From the NCBI GenBank assembly GCA_030697365.1, contig JAUYQH010000022.1:1-34575 (forward strand): a stretch of 34,575 bases of DNA, in the 5' to 3' direction. Below the pieces are notes generated by a model. That model worked only from the letters and a program-made list of their open reading frames with translations. It had not been told where the DNA came from and ran no database searches. Below are positions 7,683 through 14,836 of the stretch, piece by piece (positions within the stretch are counted from its first letter, which is position 1; the number at the start of each line of letters is the position of its first letter). A program made the translations under genes and the position numbers. Source of the stretch: Novosphingobium sp. (GTDB lineage Bacteria; Pseudomonadota; Alphaproteobacteria; Sphingomonadales; Sphingomonadaceae).

Positions 7683-8828
7683 ATGGAAACCGAAGCTGGC
7701 CAAATAGCGGAACCAGTTGTGGAGACGGAAGCATTGCCGGGCCGCGCCATGCGAGTAGCCACTGCGCTGAAAGCAAAGGGCGGCGATGAGTTCGCCAAGC
7801 CTGGCAGCATCATCGAGATAAAGTTTGTCAAAGGCGAGTCGCTCAGCCTGACGGCCTCTCGATTACTGGCGTTGATGATTCTGACCGCTGGTGGAGATGC
7901 TTGGGAGGACAAATCTCACCGCATCCGCAAGGCGGACATCCGCCGTGGTCACAAGGGCAATGAGCGCATCACCGATATGCTGCAGGAGCTTCATCGAACG
8001 TTGTTCGCCGTTGATGATCGATCCTGGCGGGGCAAGAAGGCGACGCTCCTGTTCTCACTGATATCTCGATCTCGTGAGGAAACGGAGGAGGACGGCGGCG
8101 AGGCGGGCTGGATCGAGTGGGAGTTCACTCCTGATGCTCGCAAGCTTATCCAGGCATCCGAAACCTACGCGGTTCTCAATCGGCAAGCTGTTCTTGGATT
8201 TCGTTCGAACTATGCATTGAAGCTCTATGAGTTGGGAGCGTTGCGGTTGCATCGTCGGCAGGCAACGTGGAAAGGTGACATGCAGGCGTTGCGCGCGGCG
8301 CTTGGCATTCCGCCCGAGGTCTACACAGACTTTGCGCAGCTTCGGCGTAAAGTACTCGAGAAGGCGAAAGCCGAGATCGACCAGCTTGCGCATTTTCGGG
8401 TGGAATGGCGTGAAATCAGGCAGGGCCGCACTGTCGCGGAACTGGAATTTCGCTTCGAGCCCAAGGGTGCTCCTGAGGTTATCGAAACCGTCGATGAGCT
8501 CGACCGGCATTCGGCGGGACGCCAAGTCCGGCGGGAAGGTACCGTCGAGACCGTGGCGGTGGGGCAGGGGGCCATTCCCGCGCCACGGAAGGTAATTGCT
8601 AACGGCAGACCCGAGGAAAAGTCCTTCCCCACAGGATCGCTGCGGTTTGGCCATGATGACCTGGTTTCGATTGGCCGGCAGCATGGTGGAGGCTGGGACG
8701 TGGATCTGATCGCGGACGGTTTTCGCGGGTACATGGGCGAGCGGTTGGAAAAGCTCCGGGGGGTGAAAATGGTGGCCGCGTGGAAAGGCTTTTGTGAAGG
8801 GTGGTTTAACCGGCGGGGCCGACCCTGA
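7683..8828 (+). CDS. repA: Rep_3-family plasmid replication initiator
   Basis: A 381-residue initiator. Two winged-helix-like regions follow the Rep_3 (RepB/RepE-like) plan. The first spans roughly 45-130, with SLTASRLLALMIL and RKADIRRGHKGNERITDMLQ. The second spans ~160-260, with YAVLNRQAVLGFRSNYALKL, YELGALRLHRR and FAQLRRKVLEKAKAEIDQL, then the strand FRVEWREIRQGRTVAELEF. A basic, less conserved C-terminal tail follows. The ATG at 7683 is the only reasonable start. The gene sits directly behind iterons and an inverted-repeat operator, which independently supports the assignment. It is expected to bind iterons as a monomer to start replication and the operator as a dimer to limit its own synthesis. 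The symbol is used generically. Confidence 0.9.
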   Translation: METEAGQIAEPVVETEALPGRAMRVATALKAKGGDEFAKPGSIIEIKFVKGESLSLTASRLLALMILTAGGDAWEDKSHRIRKADIRRGHKGNERITDMLQELHRTLFAVDDRSWRGKKATLLFSLISRSREETEEDGGEAGWIEWEFTPDARKLIQASETYAVLNRQAVLGFRSNYALKLYELGALRLHRRQATWKGDMQALRAALGIPPEVYTDFAQLRRKVLEKAKAEIDQLAHFRVEWREIRQGRTVAELEFRFEPKGAPEVIETVDELDRHSAGRQVRREGTVETVAVGQGAIPAPRKVIANGRPEEKSFPTGSLRFGHDDLVSIGRQHGGGWDVDLIADGFRGYMGERLEKLRGVKMVAAWKGFCEGWFNRRGRP

Positions 8829-8831
8829 GGG

Positions 8832-8855
8832 CGAAATTGCACGCGTGCAATTTCG
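8832..8855. repeat. parS-like centromere palindrome 1
   Basis: A perfect 24-bp palindrome centred at 8843.5 with inner core TTGCACGCGTGCAA. It lies four bases after the repA stop and upstream of parA. The same core recurs twice between parA and parB, and nowhere else that I noticed. ParB binding is inferred from location and symmetry. Confidence 0.85.
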
Positions 8856-8859
8856 ACAC

Positions 8860-8875
8860 CCCCCACCGAGTCAGG
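8860..8875 (-). repeat. Iteron-like copy beside parS 1
   Basis: In the minus orientation this reads CCTGACTCGGTGGGGG, sharing the CCTGAC word and the terminal G-run with the origin iterons. It is inverted relative to the array and begins five bases after parS 1. It could be a RepA site in the parA leader. Confidence 0.55.
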
Positions 8876-8995
8876 ATAGGCAGCCAGAGGGTCGCTTCGA
8901 TGCCGACAGGACACACCGACTTTCGAAATGTCCTAATTTATTGACCAAAAAGCGCAAGTGAGTGTACCTCATGCGCAGTTGCGAAAGGTGGGCAT

Positions 8996-10198
8996 GTGTC
9001 GAACGGTCTTGAGATAGAGGAAGCCGAGCGTCTTGTGTCGGTCGCGACGCTCGCTCGTCGGACTTCGTCGGTCCTTCAAAAGCTTCGCGATTCTGCGCGG
9101 AGTGCACGTGCTGACGATCGGCGTGAACCTACGTTCACGATTAGCAAGGCGGCCGAACTTGTGGGCCGGACGCCGGCTGCGATTCGCGATGCGGAGAAGG
9201 ACGGGCGACTCCCGGAACCGGCTCGTTCGGAAAACAATCGACGCGAGCGTTATACTTTGGCGCAGCTCAACGACATGCGTGGGGTTTTCGGCACTAGGCC
9301 GTATCGGGCTCCCGAAGACCCGTGTTGCGTCGTGGCGGTTCAGAACTTCAAGGGCGGGGTGGGCAAATCGACCGTTGCGGTCCACTTGGCCCAGTATCTT
9401 GCGATTAGAGGTTACCGTGTCGCGCTCCTCGATTGCGATAGCCAGGCGTCGGCAACGACGTTGTTTGGATATGTCCCTGACCTCGATCTTGATGAGGACG
9501 ACACGCTTTACCCCTTCCTTCGGGAGGGCGAGCGATCGTCGCTCGATTACGCCCTGCGCAAGACGCATTTCGACGGTTTGGAGTTCATCCCTGCGAATCT
9601 GCGCCTCTTCAACTCAGAATATGAGTTGGCGGCGCGGATGGCGCGAGGGAGCCCCACGTTGCTCGATCGTTTGAAGGAAGGCGTCGAAAGCATCGCGGAT
9701 CGCTTTGACGTCGTCGTAATGGACCCGCCGCCGGCACTTGGTGCGATCTCACTATCGGTGCTCCGGGCTGCGAACGCCTTGGTGGTGCCGGTGCCACCGA
9801 CGGTCATGGATTTTTCCTCCACCGCGGCCTTTCTGTCGATGCTGGATGAAACCATCGAGGATTTGGCCGAACGCGGAATGGCGCCGGAGCTGAAGTTCCT
9901 GCGCTTTGTCGCCTCGAAGGTCGATGAAAACAAGTCTATGCAGAAAGAGCTTTTGCAGCTCATGCGAACGCTCTTCGGCCACGCAATGGTGCGCACGCCG
10001 CTCAAGGACTCGGCAGAGATCGACAATGCGACGGCTCGATTGATGACCGTCTACGAGCTTGATGGTCCGAGCACGAGTTCCGCGGTCCGCAACCGCTGCC
10101 TCAATTACCTGGACGGCGTGAACTCCGAGATCGAGGTCGATATCCGTTCAATGTGGCCGAGCCATCAGAAGCGATTGCGCCAGGAGGCGTTGGCATGA
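8996..10198 (+). CDS. parA: ParA-type partition ATPase
   Basis: A 400-residue type Ia ParA. An N-terminal DNA-binding region (~47-95; TISKAAELVGRTPAAIRDAE and RRERYTLAQLNDM, MerR-like HTH) precedes the ATPase core. The deviant Walker A KGGVGKST is at 119-126, followed by LLDCDSQAS (~145-153) and Walker B VVVMDPPPALG (~236-246). The protein uses ATP to position plasmid copies on the nucleoid, and the HTH type also represses its own operon. Translation starts at GTG 8996 behind GAAAGGTGGG; an overlapping ATG at 8994 is out of frame. It is transcribed with parB, with two parS palindromes between them. Confidence 0.95.
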   Translation: MSNGLEIEEAERLVSVATLARRTSSVLQKLRDSARSARADDRREPTFTISKAAELVGRTPAAIRDAEKDGRLPEPARSENNRRERYTLAQLNDMRGVFGTRPYRAPEDPCCVVAVQNFKGGVGKSTVAVHLAQYLAIRGYRVALLDCDSQASATTLFGYVPDLDLDEDDTLYPFLREGERSSLDYALRKTHFDGLEFIPANLRLFNSEYELAARMARGSPTLLDRLKEGVESIADRFDVVVMDPPPALGAISLSVLRAANALVVPVPPTVMDFSSTAAFLSMLDETIEDLAERGMAPELKFLRFVASKVDENKSMQKELLQLMRTLFGHAMVRTPLKDSAEIDNATARLMTVYELDGPSTSSAVRNRCLNYLDGVNSEIEVDIRSMWPSHQKRLRQEALA

Positions 10199-10200
10199 GA

Positions 10201-10230
10201 GGCCGAAATTGCACGCGTGCAATTTCGGCC
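10201..10230. repeat. parS-like centromere palindrome 2
   Basis: A perfect 30-bp palindrome centred at 10215.5, two bases after the parA stop. Its inner 24 bp are identical to palindrome 1; the arms gain GGC/GCC. It shares the core TTGCACGCGTGCAA. Confidence 0.87.
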
Positions 10231-10238
10231 AAATCAAG

Positions 10239-10260
10239 AAAGTTGCACGCGTGCAACTTT
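10239..10260. repeat. parS-like centromere palindrome 3
   Basis: A perfect 22-bp palindrome centred at 10249.5 with the same TTGCACGCGTGCAA core but AAAG/CTTT flanks instead of GAAA/TTTC. Its centre is 34 bp from that of palindrome 2, and it ends 17 bp before parB. Confidence 0.85.
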
Positions 10261-10277
10261 GTCCGAGGGAGGCTCGT

Positions 10278-11291
10278 ATGAGCGGGAAAAACAGCGGCTT
10301 TGCGGCCGATTTGGCGGCAGGCATTGACCTGTCCGACCAGGCGGCTGCGCCTCGCAGACCAAGTATTGCTTCCAATGTGCTCACGGGCCGTTCCAATCGC
10401 CTGGCGGATCTCGCGTCCGGGGCGATCATCAACAGAATGCATGAGCTCGTTGACCCTTCGCGATGCCGTATGTGGGCTGGACATAATCGCAACTACGCGC
10501 TCCTGAATGAGGAGCGGTGCGCAGATTTGATAGAGAGCATCAAGGCCCAAGGAAGGCAGGAAATCCCTGCGATCGTCCGACGGGTGACAGGCGACCCCGG
10601 TCACGATTTCGAGGTAATCTGCGGCGCGCGACGGCATTGGTCGATCAGTTGGCTACGTTCCCATAACTACCCGGACTTCAAATTTCTCGTCGATGTGCGC
10701 ACGATTGGTGACGAGGAAGCCTTTCGGCTAGCTGACCTCGAGAACCGCGCTCGCGACGACCTGACAGACCTGGAAAGGGCGAGAGACTATCTGCGCGCAC
10801 TCGAAGCCTACTATGACGGGCGGCAGAGAACGATGGCCGAACGGCTGAAGGTCTCCGAAAGCTGGCTGACGCGTTATCTCGATCTCGCGCGCCTGCCGAC
10901 GGAGTTGACCCGCGCCTTCACCGGGCCGCAGGAACTCGGCGTCCGCAATGTGATCGCCCTTAAATCGCTCTTGAAGCCGGCTGATCGGAGGGAGCGGGCG
11001 TTTCGAGAGGCAGCGCGCCTGGCCATGGCCCAAGAAACAAGTGGGCACCCAATGCCGGTGCTCGAGGTTATGAAGGCGCTGGCCTTGGCGGTAGACCCCC
11101 CCAAGAGGTCAGGATCCCCCAAGAAGTCAGGAAAGCCCGAAACGATCTCAAGTGCGGGCGGGAAACCCGTCCTGCGAATTGAGGGCGCCGATCGCAAGGG
11201 GATACGTCTGACACTGCTGAGCAAGGGCGGGGCGTCTCGTCAGGAGGCCGAGGAGGCCATTCGTTCGGTGCTAGACCAACACTGGGTGTGA
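10278..11291 (+). CDS. parB: ParB-type centromere-binding protein
   Basis: A 337-residue ParB. An N-terminal ParA-contact region is followed by the ParB/Sulfiredoxin-like domain (~60-150) with SRCRMWAGHNRNYALLNEE, RQEIPAIVRRV and CGARRHWSISWLR, which resembles the CTP-binding box GxRR. The HTH (~165-215) has RTMAERLKVSESWLTRYLDLARLP. A basic linker (~272-286) leads to a C-terminal dimerisation domain ending ALD-like RSVLDQHWV. ATG 10278 has GAGGGAGG upstream; the frame is open further left but only through the parS palindromes. It is cotranscribed with parA. Oddly, the linker is encoded by two origin iterons in inverse orientation. Confidence 0.94.
   Translation: MSGKNSGFAADLAAGIDLSDQAAAPRRPSIASNVLTGRSNRLADLASGAIINRMHELVDPSRCRMWAGHNRNYALLNEERCADLIESIKAQGRQEIPAIVRRVTGDPGHDFEVICGARRHWSISWLRSHNYPDFKFLVDVRTIGDEEAFRLADLENRARDDLTDLERARDYLRALEAYYDGRQRTMAERLKVSESWLTRYLDLARLPTELTRAFTGPQELGVRNVIALKSLLKPADRRERAFREAARLAMAQETSGHPMPVLEVMKALALAVDPPKRSGSPKKSGKPETISSAGGKPVLRIEGADRKGIRLTLLSKGGASRQEAEEAIRSVLDQHWV
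11098..11131 (-). repeat. Two iteron copies inside parB
   Basis: On the minus strand two 16-bp iterons lie at 11098-11113 (CCTGACCTCTTGGGGG) and 11116-11131 (CCTGACTTCTTGGGGG), 18 bp apart. The first matches iteron 5 of the origin over 18 contiguous bases (ATCCTGACCTCTTGGGGG). In the parB frame they encode the linker around PPKRSGSPKKSGK. Confidence 0.9.
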
Positions 11292-11356
11292 ACGCCCGCG
11301 GGAGTGGCCATTGGTGCTCTCGTAGGCGGCCTATCATCGCATAGCCCGAGCACATG

Positions 11357-11560
11357 TCATGCGATTGGGCGTTTTTGCCCATCGATACAGTGAAGCGCGC
11401 CGTCGCTGGGCAGCAAGGGGGCAAAGTCCGCCTTGATCAGCGCCTGCGCGGCTTGCGAGGCGGTGCGCTTGGTCACCCCAAGCGCACGGGCGAGCTCGGC
11501 GCGGGTGAGGGGGCCCAGACCCAATAGCAGGCGCCAGACCGACGCAGCGAGGCGACGATT
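11357..11560 (-). pseudogene. HTH protein, 3' fragment
   Basis: A C-terminal fragment of ~65 residues ending at TGA 11357. It reads NRRLAASVWRLLLGLGPL, TRAELARALGVTKRTASQAA, then QALIKADFAPLLPSDG. This is a convincing winged-helix/HTH (MarR/IclR-like pattern). The frame has no start, and upstream of ~11560 the coding signal switches to the other strand, so it is the tail of a truncated gene. Its layout (GLGPLTRAEL) resembles the HTH of the 407-residue protein at 11832-13055 (GFGPLRPNQI), so the two may be distant relatives. Confidence 0.6.
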
Positions 11561-11601
11561 TAACGCCGCTCGAGCGAAGGCGGGATGCCAAATTCGGCGA
11601 C

Positions 11602-11862
11602 ATGCGGCGCAGACTGCACATTGAGGCGGCGGCGCTGCGTCACGGTCCCCTGGCGGGGCTGCAAGGTCTCCAGAATGCCTTGTTCCTGCTCACGGACAGC
11701 GGATGGGCGGATGAAGATGGCGGCTCCGGAACCGGGCGATCGGGCAGCCCCGATATGTGGGACGATTGCCTCGACGACGCGACCGAGCTGCAACGCCGCC
11801 TCGCGGCGCGTTTCGCGCACCCCGGGCTACGCTATCTGCTTGGCTCGTCTGTTTCGTTTTGA
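11602..11862 (+). CDS. Unrecognised short gene or fragment
   Basis: An 86-residue frame from ATG 11602: MRRRLHIEAAALRHGPLAG, LQNALFLLTDSGW, MWDDCLDDATELQRRLAARF, HPGLRYLLGS. Codon third positions are G/C-rich and the composition is protein-like; the overlapping minus frame looks less natural. The frame stays open left of the ATG to at least 11557, so it may be the 3' end of a truncated gene. It has a 31-bp tail-to-tail overlap with the 407-residue gene. I recognise no family. Confidence 0.4.
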   Translation: MRRRLHIEAAALRHGPLAGLQGLQNALFLLTDSGWADEDGGSGTGRSGSPDMWDDCLDDATELQRRLAARFAHPGLRYLLGSSVSF

Positions 11863-13055
11863 TCCTCGACATTGCCCGAGCGGGCGAGCAGCCGGTCGAT
11901 GTCGGCCATGGCGGAATCGAATTCGGCAAGGCTGTCGGCGGAGAGTGCAGGCGAATCCGGACGGGCAAGGTTGCCTGGAGCTGGGTTGCCGTCCGGCGAG
12001 GCCGCGCGGATCAGCACCTGATTCCGGTGGCGTTCCGCACTGGCAAGCCCCGCTGAGTTCAGCGTCTTGACCAGTTCGCGCGCGCCGTTCTTGGATAGCT
12101 TGAGCGCGCGCTCGATCTGGTTGGGCCGCAAGGGGCCAAATCCTGCCAGCAGCGTGTAAAGCGCGGGTGCGCGCGAAGTTGAGCGCAGATCCGCCAGAAC
12201 GCGGGTCATCGCACGAGAGCTTGTCCGGGCGCTTGCAACCAGCTGCGCGAGCCGCTCGGAGCAGCGCGCGAGCGCGTCGGCCACCAGAATGCCTCGTTCG
12301 CGCGGCCACAGCCAGGGTGCTAGCGCTTCGGCGCGCACGGCGCCGGGGCAGGGGAGGGGAACCATGCCGGCGGTGCAGCGCGCCAGTGCTTTGCCCGCCG
12401 CCAGATCGATCGCCCAGAGCGGGACGCGTGCACGGGGCTGCTCGAAGGCCACGGGGCCGGCCGGCAGGTCGAGCAGCCGCCGTTCGGGCTCTGCGGGTGC
12501 AAACACGGGTGAAGCGGCCGCATGCGCGTGGAGGCGATCTGCCGCGGCGAGAGGCCAGTCCGTGTCATCGTCCACCCCGGCACTGGCGGCGAGCTCGCCG
12601 GCAAGTTCGATTACCTCACCCGGCGAGAGCGGGGCGGGTGGGCCGGCGATGGCGTGTTCGGTCCGCACGGCCTCGCGCAATTGCCGTGCTGTCAGCGCGA
12701 CCGGCTCCCAATGGGCGAGCGACAGCTCGGCGAGGATCGCATCGACGATAGCCCGGGCCGGGGCGAAGACGTGCGGTGTCGGCGCGGATGCGGACTTGAG
12801 TTCGCAAAACCAGAGTTCGAAATGCGAGGCGGCATCGGCATGTCCGGCCTGACGAAGGGCCTCAATCAACTGTGCACGAATTGTGCTGGCGGCGAAGAGG
12901 CTGGCGACGCCGGGATCGAGATGTGCTACAAGTCCCTGCAATCGCCCCCAGGCGAGGGACGAACGAGAGCGGGCGAGCATGAGTGCTTCGGGCGAAGCGT
13001 CTTCGTCCGACTGGAGCGGATGAAATCCGGTGAGAAGTGCTTGGAAATCCGCCAT
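11832..13055 (-). CDS. Uncharacterised protein with C-terminal HTH
   Basis: A 407-residue cytoplasmic protein from ATG 13055 (MADFQALLTGFHPLQSDEDA). The body is alanine-rich and helical. Near 300-350 there is a clear HTH: RAPALYTLLAGFGPLRPNQI, ERALKLSKNGARELVKTLNS, then AERHRNQVLIRA. An acidic tail follows (FDSAMADIDRLLARSG). It diverges from the first tyrosine recombinase, with ~120 bp between starts, so it may regulate that gene or act with it as an accessory DNA-binding factor. I do not recognise a named family; the HTH is visible, the role is inference. Confidence 0.6.
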   Translation of the reverse strand: MADFQALLTGFHPLQSDEDASPEALMLARSRSSLAWGRLQGLVAHLDPGVASLFAASTIRAQLIEALRQAGHADAASHFELWFCELKSASAPTPHVFAPARAIVDAILAELSLAHWEPVALTARQLREAVRTEHAIAGPPAPLSPGEVIELAGELAASAGVDDDTDWPLAAADRLHAHAAASPVFAPAEPERRLLDLPAGPVAFEQPRARVPLWAIDLAAGKALARCTAGMVPLPCPGAVRAEALAPWLWPRERGILVADALARCSERLAQLVASARTSSRAMTRVLADLRSTSRAPALYTLLAGFGPLRPNQIERALKLSKNGARELVKTLNSAGLASAERHRNQVLIRAASPDGNPAPGNLARPDSPALSADSLAEFDSAMADIDRLLARSGNVEDQNETDEPSR

Positions 13056-13175
13056 CGTCGATAGTCTAGCAAACCGAACTTAGCTGCACCATCCCAGGCG
13101 CAATGTTTTATGTACTAATGATAATGGAAACTTACCTGTAGTGACGAGGTCACTTTGGCGTGCTAATCGGGGCCA

Positions 13176-14459
13176 ATGCGGAGCAAAACAGCCTTGGCAC
13201 TGTCACCGTCGTCCGCGGTTCACGGCACCATTCCCGTTGGCGAGATCGTCACCGTCCTCGCGCCGGGCCAAACGCGCTTGCCGCAGCGCCGGGTTCGATC
13301 CGGGATGACAACCGTCGAGCGCCTCGTCGCGGTGCTGGGGAGCTTGGTGGCGCGCGAGACGGTCGTCGCCGAACTCACCTTCACCAAGGCGCTCGAAGCG
13401 CGCAGCGCGGCTACGCTGCGGGCGATGACCTGCGACCTGGAAAGCTATGCGCTGTTCGCGAGCGCGCTGCCCGGCACCGGCCTGCCAGCCTCGGCCGAGC
13501 GGCTCGTCCAATGGATCGACCATCTGGAGTGTGCGGGCCAAAGACCCTCGACCATCGCGCGCAAGCTGGCGACGCTCGCGACGGTCCATGGCCTGCTCGG
13601 GCTGACGAGCGCGACCTCGAGCCCGTTGGTGCGCGACACGCTCAACGGCATGCGGCGCCGCCAGGGCAAACCGCAGCGCCAGGCCGCGGGCCTGCGGCTC
13701 GGCCAAGCGATCGGTGACGCACCCGTCAAAGGGTTCACCTTGGCCGCGCTGCTCGAAGCCTGCGGTTCCGATCTTCCGGGGTTGCGCGACTCCGCGCTGT
13801 TGTCGCTGGGCTACGACGCCGGCTTGCGCGTGTCCGAGCTGCTTGCCGCCAGCGTCGAAACGCTCGAGGTCCAGGACAACGGCAGCGGCCTGCTCGATAT
13901 CGCCCGTTCCAAGACCGACCAGGAAGGGCAGGGGGCCTGCGCCTGGGTCTCGCCGGAAACCATGCGGCGGATCGCTGCGTGGCGCGATGCGGCTACGATC
14001 CAGTCTGGACCGCTGTTTCGGCGTATCGGGGTGAGGCGCCGCAAAGGCCAGGCCCCCCGCAGGGCGCTCGCCATCGGCGACCTTGCCCCCAACGCGCCGG
14101 TCGATCGCGAACGGATGGCGGCAATCCCGGCGCGGCAGGCCAGCGTGACCTATGCGGTCGGCGAAAGCGCGCTGACGGTTGCGGCCGTCTGGGCAATCGT
14201 GCGCAAGCGGGCGCTGGCGGCAGCGGACATGGGGCTGGTCGATCTCATGGGTCAGGATCTCAAGGTCGCGCTGGCTGCACTCAGCACCCACTCGTTGCGG
14301 GTCGGACTGACGCAGGACTTGTTCGCCGATGGCGCCGATGCGGGTCCGATCGCGCAAGCGCTGCGCTGGTCTTCGGTGGGAACCGCCTTGCGCTACGGGC
14401 GGCGGCTCACGCCGGCGTCCAATGTCGCGGCGCGAATGCTCGGGAAGCGCAGATCGTGA
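13176..14459 (+). CDS. Tyrosine recombinase 1
   Basis: A 427-residue site-specific recombinase. An N-terminal SAM-like core-binding domain (TFTKALEARSAATLRAMTCD; PSTIARKLATLATVHGLLG) precedes a catalytic domain with all active residues: R218 in LRVSE, K246 in RSKTDQ, H372-S-L-R375, W398 in the usual second-His position (LRWSS), and nucleophile Y407 in ALRYGRR. The first ~43 residues have no counterpart in recombinase 3; ATG 13305 (MTTVERL) is an alternative start giving 384 residues and better agreement. It is a close paralogue of the recombinase at 17374. A 74-bp repeat begins three bases after its stop. The substrate site is unknown. Confidence 0.9.
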   Translation: MRSKTALALSPSSAVHGTIPVGEIVTVLAPGQTRLPQRRVRSGMTTVERLVAVLGSLVARETVVAELTFTKALEARSAATLRAMTCDLESYALFASALPGTGLPASAERLVQWIDHLECAGQRPSTIARKLATLATVHGLLGLTSATSSPLVRDTLNGMRRRQGKPQRQAAGLRLGQAIGDAPVKGFTLAALLEACGSDLPGLRDSALLSLGYDAGLRVSELLAASVETLEVQDNGSGLLDIARSKTDQEGQGACAWVSPETMRRIAAWRDAATIQSGPLFRRIGVRRRKGQAPRRALAIGDLAPNAPVDRERMAAIPARQASVTYAVGESALTVAAVWAIVRKRALAAADMGLVDLMGQDLKVALAALSTHSLRVGLTQDLFADGADAGPIAQALRWSSVGTALRYGRRLTPASNVAARMLGKRRS

Positions 14460-14462
14460 CGT

Positions 14463-14536
14463 TGCAGCATAATCTGTCAGTCGGCAGCATTGCGCGTTCA
14501 AAGCAGATTGCAGCTAATTATGTCGGTTCACAACAG
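14463..14536 (+). repeat. 74-bp direct repeat, copy A
   Basis: It begins TGCAGCATAATCTGTC and ends TGTCGGTTCACAACAG. It is nearly identical to 21299-21372 in the same orientation; differences are one base near position 17 and a few around position 53-58. It starts three bases after recombinase 1 and overlaps the end of a truncated minus-strand gene. It has internal partial symmetry (GCAGCAtaATCTG against CAGATTGCAGC). It could be an attachment or resolution site or a transposon end. Confidence 0.85.
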
Positions 14537-14623
14537 GGTAGGGGAGGCGAGCAGGGTGCGGGCTAGCGCGTCGATCTGGCCAAGCCGGAACGCGATCGGT
14601 GCGGCGTAGTCCGCGGGGCGCAT
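14528..14623 (-). pseudogene. 5' fragment of an unknown gene, cut by the 74-bp repeat
   Basis: Thirty-one codons from ATG 14623, which has the perfect ribosome site AGGAGG upstream. It reads MRPADYAAPIAFRLGQIDAL, then ARTLLASP. After that the frame enters the 74-bp repeat and stops at 14528. The good ribosome site and natural sequence argue that it is the start of a real gene whose remainder was replaced when the repeat arrived. The family is not recognised. Confidence 0.5.
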
Positions 14624-14694
14624 GCGCGGGCCTCCTGGGGGCCGGGGGGGCCGCCCAGGCTAGCCGGGGTTAAAAACGCGGTCAAGCCGAAGTT

Positions 14695-14715
14695 TACCAA
14701 AGTGCATATTTGGTA
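14695..14715. repeat. Inverted repeat upstream of recombinase 2 (site I)
   Basis: TACCAAA (14695-14701), 7-nt spacer GTGCATA, TTTGGTA (14709-14715). It has the same 7-nt spacer and similar arm words (CCAAA/TTTGG) as the larger dyad 27 bp downstream. Confidence 0.6.
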
Positions 14716-14741
14716 TCCTATCTGCCGGGGTCACAGGAATA

Positions 14742-14776
14742 CGGACTTTCCATAATCGCATGTTATGGTAAGTCCG
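14742..14776. repeat. Inverted repeat upstream of recombinase 2 (site II)
   Basis: Arms of 14 bp (CGGACTTTCCATAA 14742-14755; complementary arm 14763-14776, one mismatch) flank the 7-nt spacer TCGCATG. Arms of 11-14 bp around a 6-8-bp spacer are the known format of tyrosine-recombinase core sites. It lies 60 bp before recombinase 2. It could instead be an operator or a transcript hairpin. Confidence 0.7.
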
Positions 14777-14836
14777 AGCTTGCCGAAGAGGCCGTTTTTG
14801 CCCATTCAGGGCCGATGAAACTCGCCGGAAACACCG

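Noticed and set aside
13140..13154. Short dyad AGTGAC-GAG-GTCACT before recombinase 1 as a recombination site
   Set aside because: Six-base arms with a 3-nt spacer do not fit a tyrosine-recombinase core; it could occur by chance or be an operator half.
13203..14501. Long minus-strand frames (over 300 codons) opposite recombinases 1, 2 and 3
   Set aside because: They are antisense shadows of high-GC genes; the plus frames carry all catalytic residues, while the minus frames are Arg/Gln-rich without motifs.
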